Shown: in pieces, positions 43,211 through 55,326 of the stretch
Position numbering within the stretch: the stretch's first letter is position 1
Layout of the letters: every line of letters starts with the position of its first letter
From: Iris pallida
Lineage: Eukaryota > Streptophyta > Magnoliopsida > Asparagales > Iridaceae
Direction: 5' to 3'
Assembly: GCA_029216955.1 (NCBI GenBank)
Contig: JANAVB010044017.1
Location: 5,458,029 to 5,522,028 of the forward strand
Length of the DNA stretch: 64,000 nucleotides
Program-made: the position numbers and the translations under genes
Notes under the pieces: generated by a model
What the model saw: only the letters and a program-made list of their open reading frames with translations
What the model was told of the DNA's origin: nothing
Database searches by the model: none

Positions 43211-44506
43211 TCATGCACCCCGCATAATGACGGAAGAAAAGCAAGATGAGAGGACACATATACCACTCGGCCGATTCTGAACGTGAGCCTGGGCTAGGGC
43301 AAACTGCCGCGGGTTCTGTTGCTGGAAAGTCTGGGCCAGAGTCGGCAATGGCCTCGGGAACGGGAACTGCTGTTGCTGGTGAACGAGAGCTGGTGCTGGT
43401 GCTGGTTCCCTAACCGAGGGACTAGATACTGTCGTTGCTGAATCAACTCTGAAAGGGCAGGACCCCACCCTATGGTCCGACGCTCCACACAATAAACATA
43501 ATCCCAACGCCTTGCGACACTCCGCTACCACGTGTCCAGGCTTCCCATAATAAGAACAGCCCACGGCGGAAGACTGTGCTTGCTTCTGTTTCTGCTGAGA
43601 GTACGTCGGGGTTGAGTGCTGAACCGACGTCACTGAGGCCGTTCGCCTCGGAGCTCCAATAGTCAAAGCCCTGGCTGCCGGGGCTGGGGCTGAAGACTGA
43701 TTCATTTGGCTATGGGACCGCTTCCGACCTCCGGTCCTGTCCACTATTCTCTGGGAGGTATACTCGTGCCTCCTCGCTGCTCGCAACACTGCATCATAGG
43801 TCTGATGTTCGAACTGTTCTACTGCCAATATAATCTCCAGGTGAAGTCCCTGCTGGAACCTCTATGCTCTGTCAAACTCGGTTGCCACCAGGGTGGGAGC
43901 AAACCGACTGAGTCTGAAAAACTCGGCCGCATAACCGTCGACCGTCCTCCCCATCTGCTTAAGATTACTGAACCTGGTCTGCAAGTCATATTGAGCCACT
44001 GCATCATAATACTTGGTCTGGAACTTCTCGCTGAACACTGCCCAGGAGATAGGTGTTGCCAATCCCACTGCTTGTACGGCCCACCAACTGCGAGCTAGAT
44101 CCAATAACTGTAGGCGCACCACAGACACCTTCTCGTCTTCTGGAGTCTTCGCGGCTTCGAGAATCACCTCTGTATCCTGTAGCCAAGCATCGGCAGCAAT
44201 GGCATCCTCGCTGCCATCGAAGAATGGAGGGTTCAGGCGCTTGAAACTGTTGACCGCACTGTTCCCTCGGGGACCACTTCTATTCAGAGCATCTTGTACT
44301 ACTTGGTGCAGGGCATCTCCCTGACGATCTTGGGATGCAAGCAACTCACGGATGAGTCCTACCAAGCCTCCATCCTCTGACCCTGCCGGCTGGACGGGTT
44401 GAACTGGTGGTACTGGTTCTCCAGGAGGCACGGCTTGGGAGGCTGCTGCTGAGGACTGAGCTCCTTCTGGCTGATCAACAGGAACGATATCACTGAAGCA
44501 ATGACA
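43211..44506 (-). pseudogene. Gag of element 2, interrupted by one stop
   Basis: One frame is open from 44506 down to 43211 except for a TAG at 43862-43864. It contains Gln/Pro-rich N-terminal residues, a capsid-like Retrotrans_gag core (AADAWLQDTEVILEAA, ARSWWAVQAV, FQTKYYD, VDGYAAEFFRLSRF), a basic linker and two zinc knuckles. The first reads CSYYGKPGHVVAEC, with Tyr in place of the second Cys (codon at 43547-43549). The second, CLLCGASDHRVGSC, is complete. No in-frame ATG occurs near the front; the open region begins after a TGA at 44507-44509. An acceptor-like cattgcttcag precedes it, so splicing or a lost start is possible. It ends without entering protease. Confidence 0.85.
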
Positions 44507-44659
44507 TCAGGGATATTAAAGAAGGACCAGGATAGATCAATGATACAAGCATGTTATCAAGTCAGGAATTCAAGGAGATATGAAGATACGAGTGGAGATC
44601 AAGGGAGAGTACAGATTGAGACATCTATTCGGTAAACCCTCACACATCTTGATTAATAA

Positions 44660-44679
44660 GACCTGCATGGGCCACCACT
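44660..44679 (-). other. Conserved 20-base block after the element 2 5' LTR
   Basis: On the minus strand AGTGGTGGCCCATGCAGGTC starts 8 bases inside the LTR edge (44687), identical to 11107-11126 in element 1. Probable primer-binding or packaging signal; the tRNA is not identified. Confidence 0.6.
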
Positions 44680-44686
44680 TAAACCA

Positions 44687-47684
44687 TGTCACGCCCCAGA
44701 ACCAGAACACTGGAGAGCGGGGGCAGACATAGCCAGCTACGTATAACGGAATGGAATCCACGCCGCTATACGGTCACAGCTGTCTAGATATGTGAGGGTT
44801 TCACTACAATCCATCAGTCTCTTAGGGTCATAAAATGGCCTATTGTCTCAATCTCAACCAACTAATAATAGTTACAAGATGTCAGACCACCAAATACACA
44901 ATAGTAAGATGTCCCATACATTACATATCAGAATGATCATGAAGCTAGTCGGGACAAAATGTGAGGACTAGCAAGAGTTCAGTCATACATGATCAACCCC
45001 CGGGGCTTGTCAATCATGTTACAGCCCGTAGGCAGACAATAATTAAAGCTGCAATCGAGCTAACACTTGCTCGTCGGCTAAACGCCTCAAAAGAATAATT
45101 TACAATATTACAGTGGGAGAACAAAAAGAAACCCACTCGATGCCCTGGTTACGCCTAGTGGTCACCATCGGGCTGGAAAGCAGGGAGATCTTGTGGTGCT
45201 GCTTCGGTATCTGGCCATACAAAACTAGCTGGGTCAGACCCCAGAAAGAGCAAGTGCCACAAAGGAGGCTTCATTTAAGAACTAAAACCAACAAATCATT
45301 ATCATTCAATATGTAAGAAAACAACAATAAGTAACACAGATTGAGGTTTGTGCACTACCAATACACTTATTCCAATCAGAGAAAATAATTAAGTGAGGCA
45401 TCGTTGACATACGATAACTGGAGAATCATGCTAAATAAAATATAGCTGGACAATATATGAAGAGAAGACGAAGGTACTATTTCGGAAGCCATTTTACAAT
45501 CCTTAAACCAAACAAGGACCGAGATTGTAACCCTTCGTCTGAACATAACTTAGTCTCTGATCATTTATTGCTAAAGGTGCCAATCATTAAGGTGAAAAAG
45601 TGACAATGAAGAGTGCAATACGCTAGAGTGACAATAGAGTACAATTGTTATAGTAACAATCTGGAGTGACAATCATTCAATCACTCTGGTACAATCTTTC
45701 AATCAATCACTTCTAGACAATACTATACTGGACTAGACTCCATCCAATCAATCACGGCCAATCATTACCTACGGCTTTCTACATTAACTAAATAGGGTTA
45801 TCACAATCCTAGTTACTAGCAAGATGCAATGAGATGCTCCAAGTAGTCACAGCCCTACAGCTACCCAGGTTATCCAGGCGAACATTATAGTGACAATTTA
45901 GAGAGTTCAATCATTAACGCGACAATCAGAGAGAGTACAATACACTAGAGTGACAATAGAGTCCAATCATTAAAGTGACAATGGAGAGTGCCCCACATAA
46001 CAGTGGACTGGAAATGTGCTCTACTCGTCGGCAGGCTACAAGTCCAAACATTTGCGGCCGGAATAACGGGGTCGCCTGTAACTGGGGAACATCTCTTCAT
46101 GACTAGTGAATTATTCTAGTTATTAACCTTAGTCCATTTCTGTAGGTACTCCTGACCGTGGTACTCAGGAGTCCCCTCCTAGACATGATGCAAGACAGGA
46201 CTGGATTATTTGTACAAGCATAATCGCCCACGGTGTCTAGGTTACTTATATAGGTCATGTCATGTCAGGTAGCCGTCGCAACAGCTTATCAGGTATATCA
46301 TGTCGAGTTACTGGTCAGGAGTGCGCCGTGACGGGCCACTATCATGTCATGTCAGTTTATCATTCAATCATGTCAATCAAGTTCAAGACAAAAGGCGTAA
46401 GAATATAAAATGGACGTAAAATATACAATAAAGGGGTTACAGGACATGGGCAAATAGTAATAAAATAATAGTACACAGGGCTATTGAAGAGCCATGCGGC
46501 TCAGGGAGAACAGGTATATGTGGCTCAGGAAGATCGGTCCATGCGGCTGGATCAATACGGGTCAGAAATTGAGCCCATGCGGCTCAGGTAGATTAGGCTC
46601 ATACGGCCAAGAGTGAACTCTTATGCGGCCATAAAATAACCTCTAATGCGGTCAGGATAGAGACTAGCTCATGCGGCTGGGGAACAATATGCGGCGGAAT
46701 CAACTCATGCGGCTGGGTAAGGACTAGTCCCCAGGCGGCCAGGCAAAACAGGGCGCATGCGGCTCAGTCCAATGCGGCTGGAAATAGGCGGGTCTTCATG
46801 CGGCTAGGATTCAATCAAGGGTCCATGCGGCTAAAATAACCAATCAAGTCCATGCGGCCCGAGTTAAGTCACATGCGGCTAAAATAATGGTCCTAAGTCA
46901 TGCGGCTGGGATTGAAAGTTCATGCGGCCGAGGATTAAACCTTCATGCGACTGAGGAGTTAGTCCCTGCACCATAGGCCATGCGACTAATCAATGCAGCA
47001 AGGCTTATGCGGCAGGAAGAAAACTTGCCGCATAAAGACTATGCGGCTAAGTTCATGCGGCTGTGAACAGTTCTTCTTCTCCATCCTACCGAAGAGAAGA
47101 ACTCTTCAAGCCAAGGCTCCCAAGCTCCATGAACCTTTCATCCAGAGTCCAAATCCGAACTTTCCTAGGTCAAAATAGGGCAGAACGAAATGCTCTACAA
47201 CATGGAACCATCAGAACTTGATAATAACAAGATTAAGTAGATCAAAACCCAAAAAATCCGAAAATAGTATAAACTTAGATCTGCAAGAATCTAGCCATAG
47301 AAAGTAGAAATGCCAAGTACTAAAGTAAGTTAAAATGCTGTAAGGAAGATAATGAAGCAATAAAATTAGAGTTCCTTCATGAAACAAGTTGCACTTGCCT
47401 AGACCCCTCTCTCCCTCTGGTAGGTGAGGAGTAAATGAGGAAGAAGAAGATGATTAATGAAGAGAGAGAAAGGAGAAGGGGGTTAATAAATGGGGATGGT
47501 GGTGGTAGGTAGGGGGTTCACCCCTTGGTTCTTGATGAACCAAGGCAAAAACCAAGCCAAGCCGAACCAACCCAGGAAATAAACCAAGCCAAGAAGGAAA
47601 AAAGCTAAGCTAGAAATCGTCCAATACAAGATAAAATACGTACATGTATCCCAAAAATACATAATACGAACCGCATGCATTACA
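44687..47684 (-). repeat. 5' LTR of element 2
   Basis: Runs from tgtcacgccccagaacc to gcatgcattaca on the plus strand. As the 5' copy it would start transcription leftward. The gtgacaat, tcatgtcatgtc and ATGCGGC (46490-47065) blocks are all present. One-base differences from the other LTR include ccagctacg against ccaaatacg near the tip. Confidence 0.88.
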
Positions 47685-47689
47685 CTGCA

Positions 47690-48158
47690 TTATCGGCCAA
47701 ACCAAGAAAAGCTCCAGGTTGGCTCTCCTCCTTGGGATTAGAACGAGAGCGCCTTATCAAAGAAGGTAAGGGCTGGTCGGTGACCGTCCATGACCTCTTT
47801 GTAGGAGTTTCCATATATGGAACTTACCATATATATTGAGATAATATTATATATATTCATATATATGCATGAGTTTCCATATATGGAACATACTATATAT
47901 GCATAACCGACTACCTAACAAATCCAACCAACTCAAATCTTCCAAACCATAAATATCTAACTAGATGCATGTAATATATATCCATATATATAGTTGCCAT
48001 ATATAGATACATTTATATATTTGAGATAGAATCACATATATACGAGTTTCCATATATGCACTCATATATATTTGAGATATGTACAAATATATACACATAT
48101 ATCCTCAAGTTCCATATATGCACTCGTATATATTTGTACATATCTCAAATATATGAAA
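47690..48158. repeat. End of the tandem unit, then palindromic AT-rich DNA
   Basis: 47690-47727 completes the unit interrupted by element 2. Beyond it gagtttccatatatg-like words recur (47810, 47870, 48043, 48107). Arms at 48063-48094 and 48126-48156 (tttgagatatgtacaaatat and its complement) form a near-perfect hairpin of about 31 bp. It may be the 5' leader of the LINE that follows. Confidence 0.6.
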
Positions 48159-48258
48159 CAAGGCAATCGGCTGGTGGAGGAAGATCGGGCAATCGGCTGC
48201 CGACGGTCGATAGGAACATGGAAAGGGAGAACAATAAACAAGGAGAAACTTGGCAGCC

Positions 48259-49866
48259 ATGGAGATGGCTGGGGGGTGGACAACGGTGGAGAGCCGCCGA
48301 AAGAACCGCACACCCCCGCGGCGTGAGAAGGAGTCACCTCGCCATGAGGGAGAGTCTTCTCGGGCAGGCAGCAGACCACAACGGGGTGGCATTAGACCCT
48401 CTGGTCCGCCCCTCCATGAGAGAGATGTCAAGAAGGAGGTGCATCCACAACCTGGTGGACGCGGGTCAGTGGAGAAGAATCGCAGCAAAGGGAAAGAGAA
48501 GGTGGGGGCAAAGGTGACTCGGAGGCAACCAACGATCCCAACGCGTAGCCAAGAAGAGGTCAGTACAGGTACCCACACGAATTCGGTCACCTGGGCGGAG
48601 ATATGCAAACCAGCTATAGTCCAAGAGGAGGTTGATTTACAATACGTAGAACCGAGCATCATTAATGGGGTTAAGGTGGTCGAGAGCACTGCCGATGACC
48701 TTCAAGAAACGACAGAGTACTGGAGAAATACTCTTGTACTGTACGTTATGGGAAATAGACCGTTCTATGGGCATCTTAGAGCCTTCGCTCAAAGAGTTTG
48801 GCGCCCCAAGGGTGAGATGCAAATTTTCTCGCGGGAGAATGGGTTCTATTTCATCAAATTTGACCTAGCGAAAGATCTTGAGCGGATACTTGAAGCTGGG
48901 CCGTGGACCTTTGATGGCAGACTGGTAATCCTCAAACGCTGGCTACCGGAATCAAATTTTGAGAAAGATAGACTAACAATAGTTCCTATTTGGATACGTC
49001 TGCCGTGGCTCTCCCCGCAGCTGTGGAGTATTCCATCCATAATGAAGATGGCGAGTTTGGTTGGGATGCCGATCCGGACAGATATTCCTACGACGAGAAG
49101 ACAGAGGTTATCATTCGCTCGTATATTTGTAGAAATATCGGTGTCAGATGCTCTACTCAGGAAAATCGACCTAGTCCTCCCAAACGGAGAATGGATTACA
49201 CAAGACATAGACTACGAATGGGTGCCTCCTTCATGCACCAACTGCCATTGCTTCGGACATACAAATTCTCAATGCAGAGAACAAAGGGAGAACGAGAATG
49301 AGGATGGGGGTCAACAAGATCATCACGTAGAAGATGATAGGCAGGGATCCAGATAAGAAGAGGTGCCTCTCAATGGTGCTGGAATAGAGAACATGCAGAT
49401 GGAACAAACCATCGTAGAAGGAGACTCAATGTTGGAGAAGGAGAGATTGTCCACAACGGTCCTAGGCAAGCATCAGGTGATGGAACACACCATGCCTGAG
49501 GAATCCACGGCTAGCCTAGATCTCGTATTGGTAGGTAAAACTCATATGGAGACATAGTCGCCTAGGAGTGAACAAATCAACGAGGAGGGAGATACATCGG
49601 CAAGGGCGCCCAAGAGGCCGACGACGTTTGCTACGAACGGCACACAAGAAGGCGAAGAAGAGAGCACACAAGGAAAAGAATACAGGCATGAAGCAGGAAT
49701 GGCACTGACCCAAGTAAATCCAAAATGGACTTTACTCAAGAGCAGAGATGTACAGCAGTCGGCTCCTCCTACTGCTACTATGCCAAAAGCTATAGAAGCG
49801 GTGGCGCCTCCAAATCGTCCATTGGAGCATAGGAGAGTCTTTAAGAACGGATCCACACATCAATAA
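48259..49866 (+). pseudogene. L1-type LINE ORF1 (DUF4283 and CCHC), with two internal stops
   Basis: The frame from ATG 48259 (MEMAGGWTTVE) is open to TAA 49354-49356 (365 aa). It then continues in the same frame past a TAG at 49555-49557 to a TAA at 49864-49866. A basic N-terminus is followed by a DUF4283-like nucleic-acid-binding fold (LVLYVMGNRPF, FYFIKFDLAKDLERILEAGP, VPIWIRLPWL) and a zinc knuckle, CTNCHCFGHTNSQC. In L1 elements this protein binds the element RNA. The final TAA overlaps the next ATG as TAATG. The two stops mark it as decayed. Confidence 0.85.
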
Positions 49867-50690
49867 TGTCGGTCCTTACCTGGAACGTCAGAGGTACGAA
49901 CTGAGGGAGATTCTAAATTTGGTGCACATACACAAGTGCTCCATAGTCTCTATTCTGGAGAGCAAGATTAAAACTGAGGAGAGGCTAGTCAGACGTACCC
50001 CTGCCTAGTAGACTTTGGTGCACAACAAGGATACGTGCGGGTCGGCGCGCATCTGGATCATATGGGACACCCGAGTTTGGACTGGTCATGTATCTCTTCT
50101 AACTGAGCAAATTATAGTTGTGATCACTAACCAGGATGGCCTCAAAGTCTCAATTGGCATTATGTACGGGCATAACGATCATCGACAACGCTTTCAATTA
50201 TGGAAGGACATAATCAAGGTGGCGGCTAACAATAATAATCAACTTTCCTTGGTGATATGCGGAGACTTCAATGCTATGTTAGCTGCAGACGAGAAGATAG
50301 GCGTAAGACAAGTGCCCACGCCATACTGGCGAACTTTCGAGATTGCCTCCTCTCTTCGGGCCTCTCCTGCATGGCCAGAACTGGCCACTTGTGGTCGTGG
50401 AGCAATAGCTCCCCCCACAGTCACATAGTATATAAATTGGATCGAGCATTATGTAACAATAAATGGCTGGACGTGTTCGCTTCGAGACGGACAGAGGGCC
50501 CAAACTTTGGAACTAGCGACCATATGCCTATTCTGATTCGCATGGCAGTCGAAGCTCGCCCTCGTAGGCGGCCATTCCCCTTTAATAACGTATGGCCGTA
50601 CATCGAGGGGTACAAGAAGGCGGTGGACAGCGGCCTCAACTGGCAGTCGAAGCTCGCCCTCGTAGGCGGCCATTCCCCTTTAATAACGCG
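49866..50690 (+). pseudogene. LINE ORF2, endonuclease part
   Basis: It opens with MSVLTWNVRG directly at the TAATG overlap, the usual start of an L1 apurinic-type endonuclease. It then breaks at a TGA (49902-49904) and at several shifts. Visible motifs in order are WNVRG, ILESK, GDFNAML (near 50260), KLDRALCN (near 50440) and SDHMPILIR (near 50515). Asn, Glu, Asp and His of the catalytic set can therefore all be placed, but not in one frame. The sequence ends at a local duplication and old LTR DNA. Confidence 0.85.
50543..50690 (+). repeat. 49-bp direct duplication at the LINE breakpoint
   Basis: ggcagtcgaagctcgccctc ... tttaataacg occurs at about 50543-50591 and again at about 50641-50689, 98 bases apart, nearly without change. 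The second copy abuts the point where LINE sequence gives way to LTR sequence. This looks like filler DNA made during break repair. Confidence 0.8.
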
Positions 50691-50699
50691 TGTCCTCCG

Positions 50700-53027
50700 A
50701 TGATCATTCCTCTAGTATTGACCATCTTGGAGGTGGAAGTAAGCTGAGTCCTCGGAAACTGGCTTTAAATCTGGCCATACAAAACCAGAGAGGTTAGACC
50801 TCTAATAGCAAGTACCGCAAGGAAACACGATATGAGGAATTAGAACCAGTAATAAGAGTAAGAATATGATAAAAAGGTCTCTGCTTGCTACCGGGGTTCG
50901 CACAACATCACGACACTTCAAGCCAACTCCCCAACCAAACAAGGACATAAGTTGACCCGTCATGTCCTGACGTTCTGCTCTCCTCAGTAGTTAACAGAGT
51001 AGATACAGTGTACAGACAAATCAATTTAAGCGGCCATACAACTACTACGGCTTGCTACTATGAGTTTTAAGTTACCCTGGAATATATGCAAATACGGGAT
51101 TCCTCAATTCTTACTATGTACAAACAAGGCTAGTCTACCCAATCGATCAATTACGCCAATCATGAATTAGACGAGTCCCAGCGGGACGTTCGTCATCAAT
51201 TACAATAAATAATATAAACAGATATCGCTCTCCGCCCGTGTGGCAGATTTGCGGTATCTGTGGGAACCAGCCGGCATGTCGGGGCACTAATCATCCCCAA
51301 GATGGCTGCCATGTAAGAACTCGGGAATCCATTCTCTCCATGCAATAGTTATTTTATTTAGCTTAATAGTCCCTATGTTGATTGAAATCCCATGCCGTGG
51401 ATCATGGTCATTCAGAATGAGTACTTCCATACAGAGTATGATATGCACAACTCTACAACGATGCCAGTGCGGCTAAGTTGTAGGTCTTATATAGCGTAAT
51501 GCAACAATCAATCCTAGCCACAGAATAATCATGCCTTGACTGTAAGATGCACATTTTGCTTTTGCATAAAAAAATGGAAGTCAACATGTGTCCATATGCC
51601 AATGTTCGGATCGGCTAGTCGATCACAATAGTTCATGGTTTATACATGAACGTGTCTCATTCAATTTGATAAGACGACTAGCCAGTCTCTTAGTTCCAAC
51701 TAGGAACGCATGATCAATCATTAGTCAAGGTAACAATCAATGTCAATTCGGGACAAGGAACAGCCAAAGGGCACTATAGGCGACAGCAGATGGATACCCA
51801 TCTATGCGGCTGGGCAAGTCAGGCTCCATCTATGCGGCCTGGGAAATCGAGTCTCATGCGGCTCAGAGATCGGGTCTCATGCGGCCAGGAAATCGAGTCT
51901 CATGCGGCCAAGAAATCGGGTCTCATGCGGCCAAGAAATCGGGTCTCATGCGGCCAGGAAATCAAGTCTCATGCGGCCAGGAATCGAGTCTCATGCGGCC
52001 AAGAAATTAAGTCTCATGCGGCCAGGAATCGGGTCTCATGCGGCTCAGGATGATTAGGTCTATGCGGCTCAATGTCATATGGCCAGGGTTTTCATGCGGT
52101 CGAAGGGGACTGATCCTTATGCGGCTCGGGTTCATCTCAGCCATGCGGCAAGGAAATAACAGGGCTCATGCGGCTCAGAAATAACAAGCCTTATGCGGCT
52201 GAGAGGAGAGGAGTCTCATGCGGATGAGAAACATGAGCTTATGCGGCAGGGATGATCATGCGCTCATGCGGCCAAGTTAACCCGGCCATGCGTCTAAGGG
52301 TAACATGCTGCCAGGAGGCTTACCGTATGAAAGAGTCATACGGTCAAGCACTGGTCTTCTTCTTCAATTTTCGAGAACAGGACCATGGAAGCCATTGCTT
52401 CCAAGCTCTCTAAATCCTTCATTCCAAGCCCAAATCTGAACTTCCATAGGTCAAAATGGGGTAGAATGAAGTTCTCTACAACATGGAACCATCAAAACTT
52501 AAAAATAACAAGGTTAAATAGATCAAAACCCAAGAAATCCGAAAATGTAATAAAGTTAGATCTACATGAAATGAGCCATGAAAATCAAATAATGCTAAGT
52601 ACTAAAGTATCATAGAATCTCGTGAAAAAGACAATAGAACAACAAAATTGGAGATTCATCACGAAGCAAGTTGTACTTACCTAGCTCTCTAGGTTGGTGG
52701 GAGAGTAATGGAGGTTGAAGAAGAAGTAAATGAGAGTAATGAAGAGAGAGAAAAGTAAAGAAGCATAAATATCAAGTCCAAGTCAAATCTCTACCATCCA
52801 TTCCTTCCTACAAGATCTAGGCCACCCATCCCTTATTATGATGAACCAAACTAAACCAAGTTGGTTTAACATGGACAAAATAAACCAAGAGCTTAAGCAA
52901 AAGTAGAAATTAAAATACAAAAAATTAATTTGCATGAAATTACAGAATAAATGCAGGATAAGAATTAAATAAATACACTCAAGCAATACACGTATTAAAA
53001 TACGTATTCTAGGAACGGGGAGTGACA
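50700..53027 (-). repeat. Diverged LTR fragment of the element 2 family
   Basis: In the same orientation as 40300-42790: ctggccatacaaaaccag, agcaagtaccgcaagg and the ATGCGGC array align in order. The end ggggagtgaca (53027) gives a minus-strand start TGTCACTCCCC. The first part of the LTR (equivalent to 39791-40250) is missing at the junction with the LINE. Much more diverged than the two LTRs of element 2. Confidence 0.65.
51800..52300 (-). repeat. ATGCGGC array, homogenised into a ~22-bp tandem
   Basis: Between 51846 and 52045 about nine units of the form aatcgggtctcatgcggcca follow each other at 20-23 bp. Flanking copies are more scattered, as in element 2. The loose array has become a minisatellite here. 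Confidence 0.75.
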
Positions 53028-55326
53028 AGTATCATTCACCTCTTGGTTCAATTGATAGGTGGTATGTTATATATTCCTTTGTAACCTGTCCTGCATTCAT
53101 GATCTTGTCTATGTGTTGTGCAGCCATTACCTCATTGTCTAATCACTGTTTGATGTATGCTTTGTTCAGTCTTTACATTCCTTGATGCCTAAATCCTGGA
53201 ATAGCAAATGTTCAGTCTCTGAACATTAATATGTTCATGTATAGGTATTGCATTCCATCCCTTCTCTTATGTATGGCAGACCATGCATCAATTAGTTATT
53301 AGTCCCTTACATTTTGGTCCTACTTAGGATGTATTGTTCAGATTTGAACATCTCTATTGTACTATCCCATTGTACACTGAATTCCAGCCCATATACTTGA
53401 TATCAAGTTTGATGTTAGGCTTGAATGGTTGAGAGGTACCCTAAGAATTCCCTTTACTGCACTTCTCTGTTTCCATGAAATCTGAGACACCATGTCACAC
53501 ACACACACCCATGCATAACCTGAAAACTACATACTGAATTTGACACATTGTCACATTGCACATGTTTTATGTAAACACTATCATTGATTCCTGAATCACA
53601 TGACTACATATGGACACTTCCCTATATCACAAACCTGAGAACACTATTGTATTCACAAACTGTCATATAAATCCTGTGCCCTATCACATCCTCACATGTT
53701 TACACATCACTTAAATCTGAGATATTACACACTCACAACCTATCTACACTGTTCACTGATTTCAGATTCTATGCACCCTCGTTACACCAATATGTGTACA
53801 CACACATATGCATGTATACATGTACTTCACTCTTCCTCTTTCACTCTCGATATAGGGATAGTGTATATTTACATGAATGCTTGATTAGGATTACTTAGTA
53901 CTGTGATACTTTATCTATATCCATGTATAACCCAGAGTTGACCAAGAGTTGACTTTGACCTAGATTGACCTAGAAATCATGTAGATTGTATTGTAAATAT
54001 CAGTTACCTTGTTTTAAACACATTATAACCTATACTACTCTGTTTAGGACATTGTGACTCCGGTGCAGACATCTAATATTACACTACTCTTTTTAGAGTA
54101 TCAGGCGAGTACATTCTCTGATAGTTCTCTCATTTACTTATCAATTACTGTACTTCAGTTCTAGTTAGTTGTATGTGATTCTCTGTTACAACATATATGA
54201 ATATTTATGGATTTATATATGCGACACACATTTATTGTCTAGCCTCTACTACTGGAATCATTCTAGAATCATTTACTGGTATCATCATGTTCTGGCTGGA
54301 CTCATCTTGAATCTTGTGTCGGATTTCTGGATTCACTTGCTCGGAGGGAAAATAATAGAGTAAGACATGTAGACATACCCAATTCTGGAATCACCCTCAT
54401 GCTGGAATCAAACTGGAGTGATAGCCATCTCACACCCGGCCAGGTGTGTGATGTGTCGGATTACCTATAGCCATTTATATGTCGATCTTGGTATTTTAAA
54501 ACACACTATTAGAGTATAGGCTGGACTCACCCTGAAATCATTGATCACTATGACTGGAATCATCTCGTACTGGATTCATCTTGTATTAGATTCATCTTGT
54601 ACTAGACTTATATTGGAGTTACACTTGTCTACATTTACTGTCTGGACTTATACCATGTTACTCTAGTTCAGCTAGTTTCTATTTTACAGTCTTTATTGCC
54701 ATGATTATTCTCTTGTTTTAGTTACTTACTTTTCTTGTACCTTATCTGTCTTTCTGTACCATCACTTGAATATAAACTGCCATGTTCATCAATACAACTG
54801 TCTATAACTGCTTTATAGTTCTCTGTCATTTACTTGGGTTTTCTAGATGAGATTGTGCTCGTTTCTGTCCTGACTGGACCTGTTGAAATATTACAGATAC
54901 CTGCGCTGAGGATACATGCCCTACATATTATGGACCCGGAGACGGGATGGCTACCTTTGGCCCCGACACTCAGGAGTGATCGAGATTTAGTTTTGTAGAC
55001 TTGCATCTGTTTTTCATGTAGAACTTGTTGTATTTGATTTAAGACTTGTGTTGTATTGAGATTGTTGAGATTTTATTATTATTATAGTAGTTATCTTTCT
55101 ATTTCTTAGTTATTTCTTCTGTGTTATCTTATCGTGCTTAGATTGTGATTGAGTTACAATATCTTATACTTGTCCTCCGTTCGGAGTTGATCATGATGAG
55201 TACATTATATACTGCATGAGTTGATGGTTAGATAGTGACCTAGAACAACGTTCTACCGTCGACACTGCGACGTAGGCTGGGCGCTATTACCTACTCGTAC
55301 CCTTACAGTGGGTACGGGTCGTGACA
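53028..55326 (+). repeat. Diverged LTR of the element 1 family
   Basis: It shares in order with the element 1 LTR: gagttgaccaagagttgac (53934), aggcgagtacattctctga (about 54102), ctgtcctgactggacctg (54864) and the tail cgttctaccg(t/c)cgacactgcg...gggtcgtgaca, ending at 55326. The first 900 bp have CA-rich and caaat-like words and no clear match. No partner LTR or internal region is visible. Confidence 0.65.

Larger units (their letters stand above)
39791..47684 (-). mobile_element. Gag-only long-LTR Ty3-type retrotransposon (element 2)
   Basis: Minus-strand element with 3000-bp and 2998-bp LTRs and a 1896-bp internal region. Flanks are CTGCG (39786-39790) and CTGCA (47685-47689), a 5-bp target duplication with one CG-to-CA change. 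The insertion splits the fourth tandem unit of the 39-kb array. Inside are a gag with one stop and, near the 3' end, a scrap of the pol C-terminus. Protease, RT, RNase H and most of integrase are gone. The 20-base block after the LTR and the polypurine end match element 1, so the two families are related. It would depend on another element's enzymes. Confidence 0.88.

Noticed and set aside
48056..48517. 153-codon plus frame overlapping the start of LINE ORF1
   Set aside because: It starts in the AT-rich hairpin region and overlaps ORF1 in another frame without any motif.
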